A DNA stretch of 62,160 nt from Xylaria sp. FL1777 (taxonomy: Eukaryota > Ascomycota > Sordariomycetes > Xylariales > Xylariaceae). This document shows, in pieces, positions 26,861-34,932 of this stretch (positions are counted from its first letter, which is position 1; each line of letters begins with the position of its first letter). A model generated the notes under the pieces. The model had not been told where the DNA came from. It saw only the letters and a program-made list of their open reading frames with translations, and made no database searches. The stretch is from positions 1 through 62,160 of the forward strand of contig MU400739.1 of the NCBI GenBank assembly GCA_022578965.1, given 5' to 3'. The position numbers and the translations under genes are program-made.

Positions 26861-27250
26861 TTAATTAAACTTAAATAAAGCAGCTTATATTACTTTAGCT
26901 TGCTTTTTTTGTTGTTTTTGCTTTTTTGCTAATGCTTTTTGTTCTTTTTTAATACGTTTTATCTTGTTTAATTTATTTAAGAACTAAAGCTTTTGTTAAA
27001 CTATTTTAATACTTTTTGCTTTTAAAAAATGTTTTTGTATATAAAGCTAAGCTAACTTGCTTAAAACAAAATTAAAGCTATTTTAAGCTTGTTTTAATTC
27101 TTTTTAAACTAGAAATAGCTGTTATTTTGCTTGCTTTTTCTTTTTTTTAAAACAATAATGCTTAAAAACTATATTGTTAATTAAATTAATTAAAACTTTT
27201 AATTTATTATAAAAATAACTAATATATATACATTTAAAACAACAAAACAT
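26861..27250 (-). pseudogene. Decayed antisense ORF at the 3' end of family A (copy 1)
   Basis: On the strand opposite to pol, one frame of 130 codons runs from ATG at 27250 to a stop at 26861 and is interrupted only by stops explainable as mutated Arg, Gln or Trp codons. It starts MFCCFKCIYI, a Cys-rich cluster. It then becomes strongly Lys/Gln-rich, with a predicted coiled-coil character (KKEQKALAKKQKQQKKQAK near its end). Copies 2 and 3 have exactly the same 390-bp span with no indels, which is unlikely for untranslated sequence. Some fungal Ty3 elements are said to carry an antisense Cys-cluster/coiled-coil ORF; I recall the pattern but cannot search for it. Function unknown. Confidence 0.6.
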
Positions 27251-27402
27251 ATTATTTGTTATTTTGCACGTTAATAATTAATTAAAGCAGCAAAAATAAA
27301 GCATAACTTTATAGCTAATAAAATTAATAAAAAAAGCAAAAATAAGTTTTTGCTTTGTTTTAAATAAACAGTTAGTTTTTTTAATACGCTTTAATATTAT
27401 AA

Positions 27403-27407
27403 CATAT
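27403..27407 (+). repeat. Target-site duplication of the young element, left (CATAT)
   Basis: CATAT immediately precedes the TG of the 5' LTR and recurs at 35158-35162 after the CA of the 3' LTR. Five bases is the usual Ty3/gypsy duplication. Uninterrupted A copies have this site as one continuous AACATATAAAA-type sequence. Confidence 0.95.
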
Positions 27408-27537
27408 TGACACGGGACCATAGGGGCCTGGCAGATCAATTGGTGGGTCTGCCATGGATGTGGCCACTATGGGGTCCGTGCTTGGTGCCTGGTGGGCCTG
27501 ACGGACCTGCCATCTGGTAGCAGCTGTAGCATAGGGC

Positions 27538-27542
27538 TATAA
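27538..27542 (+). promoter_or_regulatory. Candidate TATA box in the LTR
   Basis: TATAA within GGGCTATAAGTGCG is the only good TATA-like sequence in the LTR, and it lies just upstream of the hairpin. Transcription would start a few tens of bases downstream, in or after the hairpin. Inferred from motif and position. Confidence 0.45.
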
Positions 27543-27580
27543 GTGCGTTTCTGTGGGCACCACCCACAAGAAATGCACTT
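27541..27580 (+). other. 40-bp hairpin in the LTR (repeated at 35066-35105)
   Basis: AAGTGC, TTTC and TGTGGG on the left arm pair with CCCACA, GAAA and GCACTT on the right, around a CACCA loop. Only a single unpaired base (27547, 27569 and 27574) interrupts between blocks, giving 16 base pairs. It lies just after the TATA-like box, so it would sit near the 5' end of the genomic RNA. The loop region contains the GGCACCAC that is complementary to the sequence just after the LTR. Confidence 0.8.
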
Positions 27581-27632
27581 AGAGTTCTATATCTTCAATA
27601 TTACAGTTGCACTCCCATGAGAAACCTTCTCA

Positions 27633-28328
27633 AGTGGTGCCTCCACTGTTTTATTGCAGAGACCAGTTATCAAGTCTCTTCTTCTATCTTCTCGAGGTCG
27701 AGAAGTCTTTTATCTATCCCGGCAGTCTCTTCACAAGGCTGTCGGCATCAACATCATACTTTAGACCAATACGATCGCCGTTGGTGGCGCCTTGGTGGCG
27801 GCTTGGCTCCCGCCTTGGCACCCCATCGGATCAGATCTTACCCCATCACACCCTAGGCGGCAAGTACCATCCACAGCTCACTCACTGGGTGGCAAGTATC
27901 ATACGCGCCATCCACTCCATCTACACTCCACCCACACTCACACTCCATCTACATCATCCACAGCCTTGGCTGTCTCCATCTATCCTTATCCAGCACCTCC
28001 ACAGAGGCTTGTCAGTAGGGTGAATTCAGGTAGCCCGAACACTCGCTCTGTATAACACCGCTGTATCCTGGTGTTACTCGGAAGGCGAATTCAGGTACCC
28101 GACCGAGTGATACGCAGACGTTGCAGTTGCCCATACCAACACCGAACATCGGGTACGTGTTGGGACACAGAATTCCCCTTCTCCTTCACCTCGTGATCAC
28201 TCCACCATCGTGAGGTCTGAATGCTTTGTTGTGATCCTTCGGGTGAACGATTGAAGTTACAGGCAGTTGGTTCTACTGACACATAGGGATACAAACGATC
28301 AATCCATTCAATCGATCCACCCAACACA
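27633..28328 (+). other. 5' leader of the young chromovirus
   Basis: A 696-bp untranslated leader of normal base composition. It contains C-rich stretches near 27900-27990, two copies of a GGCAAGTACCAT-like unit (27859 and 27891), and GAATTCAGGTA twice (28022 and 28087). Overlapping ORFs of about 80-140 codons here show no recognisable protein and probably reflect chance. It may contain packaging signals and upstream start codons. Confidence 0.6.
27635..27648 (+). other. Candidate primer binding site
   Basis: TGGTGCCTCCACTG starts two bases after the end of the 5' LTR. TGG is what the CCA end of a tRNA would pair with, but I cannot assign a tRNA. Alternatively GTGGTGCC (27634-27641) is the exact reverse complement of GGCACCAC at 27556-27563 in the LTR. 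That would permit self-priming by the folded 5' end of the RNA, as established for the Tf1 group. Confidence 0.5.
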
Positions 28329-30161
28329 ATGGCTACCTTATCTGATCTAGAATTGGGCCCCGACCCAAACCCCGAGCCAGACCCAGAACCGGGACACGAG
28401 ACAAGCAGCGAACGGTCGGAGACTATGCAACCGGGACCGAATCGGCCGGCAAAATTTGGAGGTAATAAGGAGACGGTTGTATGGCTGGAGACCAAGTTCA
28501 ACTCCGGCATTAAGGACTTGAGCAGAGAGATGAAGGATATGAAGGTATCAATGAAGAAGACGGACACTGCTATTCAGGCTTACCTAGATTTTCAACGGAC
28601 AAACTACAAGATCCCTCCAGGTATCCCTCTCAATTCAGCATCGGATTGGCGCGCGTTTCGCAATACAGGCACAGGAACGGCGGATCCAGACCCTCCAGAG
28701 GTTGAACCTTTGGATCCGGCTCCAAATCCTGAAGGCGAGACGAACCCAAGACCGCCTAGAACTAGAACAACCATAAACCCCAATCCAGACCCTGACCCTG
28801 ATCCGAGTGATGATAGTAGCAGTGATGATGATAATCCATTGGGACCAAGACCTCCAGGACCACCGAGGTCACCTAACCGTACAAGAGGAGATACACCTCA
28901 TTCTCAAATCACAGTGGGAGGAACCTACAAGATTAAACGAGAGGACATAGGTTCTTTTGACCCCGAATACAATGACCCCAATGATGTGGGCGTTGTTACA
29001 GAAGGAAAGAACCTAGTGTTCACAGACGTCTATTCCTTCAGCGACAGGATAGAATCATTCTTGGAAGATCCAACTACAAGCAGTTCCAATGAAGGACAGA
29101 TCCTCGCTATGTTTCAAACTCTACTCACTGGACCTGCTGTCCTCTGGTGGAACAACGAGATCACACCCAGACATCGACGAAGACTACGAAGAGCAGGACT
29201 AACTAAGATACTTGACCAGCTACAGGAACGATTTGCTCTGGATGCAGGCATTGCAACCCAGCGCTTCGAACAGACTACACTCACGCTCAAGGACATCAAG
29301 AAGAACCAGCATGAGCTACCCCAATTCATTCAGCGGAAGTTACGATATGCACGAGCAATGGGCATATTGACTTCAGACAACACGAATTGGAGAGGTGTGA
29401 TGACACAAATCAGAAACAGCATGTCTCTCGAAGTCAAGCAATTCATTAGACCCCTCGCAAGAATCAGACTCTCGAGGAATACATGTCATTGTTGGAGGAG
29501 TCACGAGGTGACCTTGATGACATGGCACGCGAGGTACTTGGAGAACGTGGTCGTGGTACCTCGTACTATGCTGCGACCACATCAGCACGGTCCAAGTCTC
29601 GCAACTCTCGAGGATACTATACCAAGGACGCACCCGAGGGTACCTCACATTTTGCCTCTTCATCACGCTACCAACCACGCGATGATCGCGACCGCGACAG
29701 GCGAACACGTTTTGAACACAACCCATACCAATATAGTCGTGAGCGCGACAGACGAGATCGTAGTTGGGACCGCGACCGAACTCGCGGCCAACCACGAAGA
29801 GATGATCGTCGCGACTATCGTCGGGACGAGCGTGGAGGTAATTGGAACAGAAGGCGTGATCGTGATCGTGATCGAGACCGAGAGAGAGACAGGCGTGACT
29901 ATGACCGAAAGCGAGGCGACCGACGCAACCAAGTGCACTTCGCTGAGGACTCTGAGGGAGCTAATGAGGCAGATGACGATAAACATGAGCATGACGCTGA
30001 CGCTGACGAGGACAAGTCCCCTTCGGGGAGTGAGTCCGACGTTGACATGTCATACAGTGTTCTGGATGCGGGACTCACTTGTCATCGTTGCCACGCTGAA
30101 TTCGAATCAGCAGGCGACAAGGTCAAACATCGACGTGCTTGTCGCACCGATATTGCACTAG
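28329..30161 (+). CDS. Gag polyprotein of the young chromovirus (capsid region, then out-of-frame tail)
   Basis: The start ATG has A at -3 and G at +4. Residues 1-45 are acidic and rich in Pro-Asp/Glu repeats; 45-90 could form a short coiled coil; 115-185 is low-complexity Pro/Asp/Ser. Residues about 195-377 are a typical Ty3 capsid domain with FDPEYNDPNDVGVV, then a TGPAVLWWNNEI block and an ILDQLQERF block. After about residue 377 (29459) the protein changes character. The Leu/Glu-rich end of the capsid and the basic nucleocapsid region continue in the -1 frame, as the start of the large ORF. The tail, residues 378-610, is therefore probably a shadow kept open by Arg/Asp-codon repeats. Gag would form the particle shell in the cytoplasm. 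Confidence 0.82.
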   Translation: MATLSDLELGPDPNPEPDPEPGHETSSERSETMQPGPNRPAKFGGNKETVVWLETKFNSGIKDLSREMKDMKVSMKKTDTAIQAYLDFQRTNYKIPPGIPLNSASDWRAFRNTGTGTADPDPPEVEPLDPAPNPEGETNPRPPRTRTTINPNPDPDPDPSDDSSSDDDNPLGPRPPGPPRSPNRTRGDTPHSQITVGGTYKIKREDIGSFDPEYNDPNDVGVVTEGKNLVFTDVYSFSDRIESFLEDPTTSSSNEGQILAMFQTLLTGPAVLWWNNEITPRHRRRLRRAGLTKILDQLQERFALDAGIATQRFEQTTLTLKDIKKNQHELPQFIQRKLRYARAMGILTSDNTNWRGVMTQIRNSMSLEVKQFIRPLARIRLSRNTCHCWRSHEVTLMTWHARYLENVVVVPRTMLRPHQHGPSLATLEDTIPRTHPRVPHILPLHHATNHAMIATATGEHVLNTTHTNIVVSATDEIVVGTATELAANHEEMIVATIVGTSVEVIGTEGVIVIVIETERETGVTMTESEATDATKCTSLRTLRELMRQMTINMSMTLTLTRTSPLRGVSPTLTCHTVFWMRDSLVIVATLNSNQQATRSNIDVLVAPILH

Positions 30162-33100
30162 AAACAATGAGCAGCCCATCTCCAGTCGACCCGGTTAGAC
30201 GTACCTGTGGTTATTGCAACACCATGCTACCTTCACGCAATTGCCTCTTCAGACATTTGCGATACTGCTCAAACGCAAAGAAAGGTATCATCGTGAATCA
30301 CAATGCCTCGTTGGGCAGACACCTGGGAAATGTTTCCTCAGACAAAGTGAAGGAAACACATCCTCACGATGGAACAAAAGAGAAGAAGGATGTCCGTGAC
30401 GAGGACATACCAGTGAAGGAAGCTCCGACAGTGGACTTGAAGGAAGACTCCTTGTACTCCAGTTACACGTATCTTCGCTTCAACATTCGAGCCTCTCCCA
30501 CTGGGGAAGACATACAGGTGTGCGGTGACCCAGGCACAGGTACCACGATAATCGGAAGAACGCTTCTCAATACCCTCGAACACACCGTGACCCCAAGACA
30601 GAGAACTCTGAAGGGAATAGGAAAGAAGAAAGTACGAGTGTTCGAATGGGCAAGGTTCGCATTCTACTGCAAAGGAGAAAACGAGAAGTGCGAGCCCGTC
30701 ATCTACAAATTCATCAAGGAAGGATGGGTTGTAGAAGACCACTTGGAGCCCAAACTGCTGATTGGCAATGACTTCTTGTTGCCTCATGAAGCGACAATTC
30801 GATACGCTGATCGTAGCATCATCTTCACAAAACTGGACAACTTCCGCATTGAGTTCGAGGCCCAATGCCGAAGTCATGAGTGTGTACGCCGTGTGGTGTC
30901 AAGAAAAGATGTGACACTGCAAGAGGGAGAATCGGCGTACCTACATGTCGATTATAAACCATTGCCGACCGACCGCAACTTCTGTTTCTGGGCTACGAAC
31001 AGCAATGCTATGCACACAGTGGTAAGTGCGAAGACTCCACACGTGGTACCAATCAAGAACACGTCCAGACGTGCAGTCACGGTACGACGCGGCACGAAGC
31101 TGGGATCTATTGGAGAGAACAAGGATGCTGGCTTCTTTTCCACATCCTGGAAAGGAGCGGTGAAGACACTTGCATTGGCGGCTGCCACCATGGGCACCAT
31201 GTTTGGGGAACTGCTGACTCCGGATATGCCAACAGCTGTCGAACCCTTGGGAAATGTTGCATTAAACGCTGAGTTCAGCATGACCCCGGTAACCAACGCG
31301 GTGGCAACGGAAACAGTTCCGCCACGCGAAGCATGGACCATGGAAGAGATGGCTGAGGTGGCAACCAACCACCCTGAGGTATTCACCACGAATACCCCAG
31401 TCACCGATGCAGTGTATAGCATTATTCAGAACACACCTGACAGAAGTCCAACTGAGATGGACCCAGACATCCCCGTTCCTCAGGAGCCGCCAAAGCCTAA
31501 GGTCTCAATGTATTCAACTCTTGGTATCAAGAAACCCACTGACTTACCTGAACGGATAACTGAGGAAGGTGTACACGTTTACTCTGAAGTGTCTTCTCTG
31601 GCTGATGAATTTTGCGACATCATATCGGCGTACGACATATGGACTGACAAAGGAATTATCCACGTGCCAGAAGATCAGCAAATGAAGGTACCCTTGGTGG
31701 AAGGCTGGCAAAATACGAAGCTGAACTCGAGATCGTATCCACTCAGCCGCAGAGACATGGATCTACTCAACAAGACCTATGATGCCCTGCATGAAAAAGG
31801 GAGAATGGTGTGGGTTGATGAACCCACACCCTTTGCACACCCCTTGTTTGTCGTGTGGCGAAGGGTACATGGAGAAGACAAAGGGCGAGTGGTGGTAGAC
31901 CTCAGAAGTCTCAACAAGGTTGCTATTCCCGACAGTTACCCGTTACCGTTACAGGCCAATGTTATTGGAGCACTCAAGGGTAAGAAGTTTATTACGGTTG
32001 TTGATGCAACAGGTTTTTTCCACCAGTTCGGTGTACATCCAAGTTACAGAGACAGATTTACGGTTGTTAGTCCCCGAGGATTGGAACGCTCAACGGTCGC
32101 ACTCATGGGCTTTCGCAATTCGCCAGCGTATGTTCAACGGTACATGGACAGGTTACTACGTGACCACGACCATTATTGCAAAGCATTTATCGACGATATT
32201 GTCATATATTCCGATACAGCTGAAGAGCATAAGCAACACTTGCATGCAATATTTGGACTGTTCCAACACAAGAGCATCTCAATGGCACCAAAGAAGTCGT
32301 TCGTCGGATATCCTTCTGTTGAATTGTTAGGTTTCCGAGTGGACGCCCTTGGTTTGACAAGTACTGAAGAAAGATTGGCTGCCTTCCGTAACCTAGCGTT
32401 TCCTGGGCAATTGAAGGCACTCGAACAATACTTGGGTGCCAGCGGTTTTCTGAGAAAGCTCATACCGTATTACGCGAAAATGGCCGAACCCCTACAGAAA
32501 CGGAAAACAGCTCTGTTAGCCGAAGGCAGACAACTGGGCAAGGTGATAACGGGCAATCCTGGCAAGCGCAAGGCATATTGTCAATCAAGATACTACGAGC
32601 CGACGGAAGCCGAGCTGGCTTCGTTTAAGGCAATACAGGATGCAATATGCAAGGAGACGACCTTGTACCATCATGACCCCAAGCGCACCTTGTTCATCCA
32701 ACTGGATGGAGCAGTGGAACGTGGCTTCGGCGTGATGGTCTTCCATCTGCAAGGCGACAACTGGAGACCCGGAGATGAGGTACCATCGACAGCGGTGCAG
32801 CCAGTGATGTACCTGAGTAAGTGTCTGTCGAACGCGGAGACGCGATACGGGCCTTCAGAATTGGAAGTGGCGTGTTTGGTGTGGGCCTCTAAGAAGCTGA
32901 GGACCATGATTGGATCAAGCGATCAGGTCGTGGTGTTGACAGATCATTATTCAACAAAAGGAATAGTGGACCAGACCTCGCTTGACACCTCAGCCACCGA
33001 CAGGGCAAACATCCGATTGGTCAACTCGTCGGTGTATCTGTCCCAATACGGGCTGCATGTCTATCACGTACCGGGACGTCTGAACCTGGTTCCGGACGCG

Positions 33101-34819
33101 CTCAGTCGCCTGAAGACCGTGACTGATGTAACCGAGGCCAATGGGAAGCTGAGACGCGACGATGACCCAGCCACCCTCGACACGGTCTGGCACACGACTG
33201 AGGTCGTCATGGAGGAGGACATGGCTACGCGCTTCAAGAAGGCATATAATAAGGACCCCAAGTACGCTGCAATCATTTCATCAATCCGCACTGACAACGA
33301 GGACGTTGAGAACTTTTCGAAGCCCGGCTATCCTTTTGAGCTGCGGAACGGATTGATCTATAACACGTACGATGGAGTGCGTCGTCTTTGTGTTCCTCAT
33401 GGAATGATCAAGGAAATGATGACTATCGCACATGATGACAAGCACCACTTTGGTGTACAGCGCATGCTACAGGAGTTGGAGCCTTATCAGATTTATCGCA
33501 AGACATACTTGGTCAAGCAATATATCAAGTACTGTCACGCGTGTTGCCTCAACAGAACGGACAGACAGTTGCCAGTGGGAAGTATGCAACCCATTCGTCC
33601 GGAGGCGGAACAAGCGCTGCCCATGCGAACCATTGCTATTGATTTTATTCTAGCTCTCCCAACGGTGAAGTCCGAGGGAACACCTTGGCAACTGAGTGGT
33701 AACAAGTCCTACTACTCAGAGTATAACCAGTTGATGACAGCATCTTGTCCTGTTTCCAAGCGCACATTGCTCATCCCGGGCAATGAGAAGTATACAGCAG
33801 AGGAATGGGGCATGGTACTTGCTAGGCAATTGCTGTTGTCTGATTGGGGAATACCGAAGGGTATTATCTCTGATCGCGACCGGAAGTTCACTTCGGAGTT
33901 CTGGAGAGGGATTTGGAAGGCACTGGGGACACGTTTATTGATGACGACAGCCTACCATCCGCAGGCTGACGGACTTTCTGAACGTAAGAACCAGACCGTC
34001 GAAATCGCACTCCGTTACTACTATTTCGCGCATCCTGAGGCTTGTTGGCTTGATATCATACCATCTTTGCAGTGGAACTTGAACGCGGCCTATTCAGAGG
34101 CAATTCAGTCTACACCCCACGAGCTACTCTTTGGGTTCAAGCTTCCTGGTGCGCTGGAAGTGTTAACTGACACGGATACTGAGCGGTTTCAGAACATGAG
34201 ATTCTTCCGTGAGCACTTGCGGAAGGATGCTCAATTGGCAATGGACTTTGCAGCGGCGCGCAACAAACGCTACTATGATGCAAGACATCGTTACTTGGAA
34301 TTTGCTCCTGGTGATAAGGTATACCTCCGACTTCACTCAGGTTATCAGTTACCTGGCAAGCCATCCAGAAAATACTCACAGCAACGTTCTGGGCCATGGA
34401 TCGTCAAGCGACGAGTAGGGTCGCTGGCGTATGAATTGGACTTCCCAGACGACTATCGTATACACCCTGTAATCTCAGTCGAACACTTGCGACCTACTCC
34501 TGATGGTGAGGACCCCTTCCAACGTGATACTCCTCCACCTGGACCTGTCGAAATGGACGAGGACCTGGGTGGTGAAGGTGACACATATGAAGTAGATGTA
34601 GTTCTCAAACACCGTGTCAATCGGAGGAAGAACGGGTTTGACTATTTGATTAAGTGGAAGGGATGGGGCCATGAGTATAACACATGGATGACTGAGTTGC
34701 AATTGAAGGATAGTAGTGAGCTGGTGCAGGAGTATTGGGACCGCAATGGGCCGCGCCCATCAGTGGGCACTGAGGCTCAGGCTGGGGCTAAGAAAAGAGG
34801 GCGGCCACGAAAGACTTAG
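29483..34819 (+). CDS. pol: Nucleocapsid-Pol polyprotein: zinc fingers, protease, RT, RNase H, integrase, chromodomain, AT-hook
   Basis: 1778 residues from this ATG; the frame is open from 29450. Order: Arg/Asp-rich segment (66-147); two C-x2-C-x12-H-x3-C fingers (C200, C203, H216, C220; C242, C245, H258, C262); retropepsin with D349-P350-G351 and a LLIGNDFL block at 425-432; reverse transcriptase about 735-950, with D841 and FIDD (D904, D905); RNase H about 1069-1210 (D1075, E1128, D1154, D1205); integrase zinc domain (H1317, H1322, C1351, C1354); DDE core (D1387, D1464, E1500); GPY/F-like module (GPW from 1637); chromodomain 1701-1753 (aromatics Y1702, W1725, W1728, W1735); and a C-terminal AT-hook, KRGRPRKT (1771-1778). 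Catalytic residues are present except for the odd protease triad. It makes and inserts the DNA copy; the chromodomain and AT-hook would steer integration to heterochromatin. Confidence 0.95.
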   Translation: MSLLEESRGDLDDMAREVLGERGRGTSYYAATTSARSKSRNSRGYYTKDAPEGTSHFASSSRYQPRDDRDRDRRTRFEHNPYQYSRERDRRDRSWDRDRTRGQPRRDDRRDYRRDERGGNWNRRRDRDRDRDRERDRRDYDRKRGDRRNQVHFAEDSEGANEADDDKHEHDADADEDKSPSGSESDVDMSYSVLDAGLTCHRCHAEFESAGDKVKHRRACRTDIALETMSSPSPVDPVRRTCGYCNTMLPSRNCLFRHLRYCSNAKKGIIVNHNASLGRHLGNVSSDKVKETHPHDGTKEKKDVRDEDIPVKEAPTVDLKEDSLYSSYTYLRFNIRASPTGEDIQVCGDPGTGTTIIGRTLLNTLEHTVTPRQRTLKGIGKKKVRVFEWARFAFYCKGENEKCEPVIYKFIKEGWVVEDHLEPKLLIGNDFLLPHEATIRYADRSIIFTKLDNFRIEFEAQCRSHECVRRVVSRKDVTLQEGESAYLHVDYKPLPTDRNFCFWATNSNAMHTVVSAKTPHVVPIKNTSRRAVTVRRGTKLGSIGENKDAGFFSTSWKGAVKTLALAAATMGTMFGELLTPDMPTAVEPLGNVALNAEFSMTPVTNAVATETVPPREAWTMEEMAEVATNHPEVFTTNTPVTDAVYSIIQNTPDRSPTEMDPDIPVPQEPPKPKVSMYSTLGIKKPTDLPERITEEGVHVYSEVSSLADEFCDIISAYDIWTDKGIIHVPEDQQMKVPLVEGWQNTKLNSRSYPLSRRDMDLLNKTYDALHEKGRMVWVDEPTPFAHPLFVVWRRVHGEDKGRVVVDLRSLNKVAIPDSYPLPLQANVIGALKGKKFITVVDATGFFHQFGVHPSYRDRFTVVSPRGLERSTVALMGFRNSPAYVQRYMDRLLRDHDHYCKAFIDDIVIYSDTAEEHKQHLHAIFGLFQHKSISMAPKKSFVGYPSVELLGFRVDALGLTSTEERLAAFRNLAFPGQLKALEQYLGASGFLRKLIPYYAKMAEPLQKRKTALLAEGRQLGKVITGNPGKRKAYCQSRYYEPTEAELASFKAIQDAICKETTLYHHDPKRTLFIQLDGAVERGFGVMVFHLQGDNWRPGDEVPSTAVQPVMYLSKCLSNAETRYGPSELEVACLVWASKKLRTMIGSSDQVVVLTDHYSTKGIVDQTSLDTSATDRANIRLVNSSVYLSQYGLHVYHVPGRLNLVPDALSRLKTVTDVTEANGKLRRDDDPATLDTVWHTTEVVMEEDMATRFKKAYNKDPKYAAIISSIRTDNEDVENFSKPGYPFELRNGLIYNTYDGVRRLCVPHGMIKEMMTIAHDDKHHFGVQRMLQELEPYQIYRKTYLVKQYIKYCHACCLNRTDRQLPVGSMQPIRPEAEQALPMRTIAIDFILALPTVKSEGTPWQLSGNKSYYSEYNQLMTASCPVSKRTLLIPGNEKYTAEEWGMVLARQLLLSDWGIPKGIISDRDRKFTSEFWRGIWKALGTRLLMTTAYHPQADGLSERKNQTVEIALRYYYFAHPEACWLDIIPSLQWNLNAAYSEAIQSTPHELLFGFKLPGALEVLTDTDTERFQNMRFFREHLRKDAQLAMDFAAARNKRYYDARHRYLEFAPGDKVYLRLHSGYQLPGKPSRKYSQQRSGPWIVKRRVGSLAYELDFPDDYRIHPVISVEHLRPTPDGEDPFQRDTPPPGPVEMDEDLGGEGDTYEVDVVLKHRVNRRKNGFDYLIKWKGWGHEYNTWMTELQLKDSSELVQEYWDRNGPRPSVGTEAQAGAKKRGRPRKT

Positions 34820-34932
34820 CTAGGTGGACCTACGCTTGAAAGGTCAAGGGGTTAAATTTATGGGTTAGATAGTATGGTGTATGTAACTGGGACCACTGAG
34901 GGCAGTGGTATTCTTTTCAGGTGCCCGGCACT
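34820..34932 (+). other. 3' untranslated region of the young chromovirus
   Basis: 113 bp between the stop codon and the 3' LTR. No clear polypurine tract abuts the LTR. The last 11 bases are the palindrome GTGCC-C-GGCAC (34921-34931). A stem-loop ACCACTG-AGGG-CAGTGGT occupies 34892-34909. TTCTTTTCAG at 34911-34920 resembles a 3' splice site. The best purine-rich stretch, GAAAGGTCAAGGGG, ends near 34852, well away from the LTR. Confidence 0.6.

Larger units (their letters stand above)
27408..27632 (+). repeat. 5' LTR of the young chromovirus
   Basis: 225 bp, starting TGACACGGGACC and ending CCTTCTCA. By eye it is identical to the 3' LTR. U3 contains a TATA-like TATAA at 27538-27542. A 40-bp hairpin begins at 27541. 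The LTR is short for a gypsy element, but comparably small LTRs occur in chromoviruses. Confidence 0.96.

Noticed and set aside
29460..30161. The last 233 codons of the Gag-frame ORF as a real protein tail
   Set aside because: It overlaps the Arg/Asp-rich and zinc-finger coding region in another frame. It stays open because CGTGAT-type repeats lack stops in every frame, and its sequence has no recognisable domain.
28091..34702. Other antisense and alternate-frame ORFs inside the young element
   Set aside because: All overlap gag or pol, which carry the recognisable domains; none shows a motif of its own.
34583..34742. A host chromodomain protein gene
   Set aside because: The chromodomain is in frame with integrase at the end of one polyprotein and lies inside the LTR boundaries.
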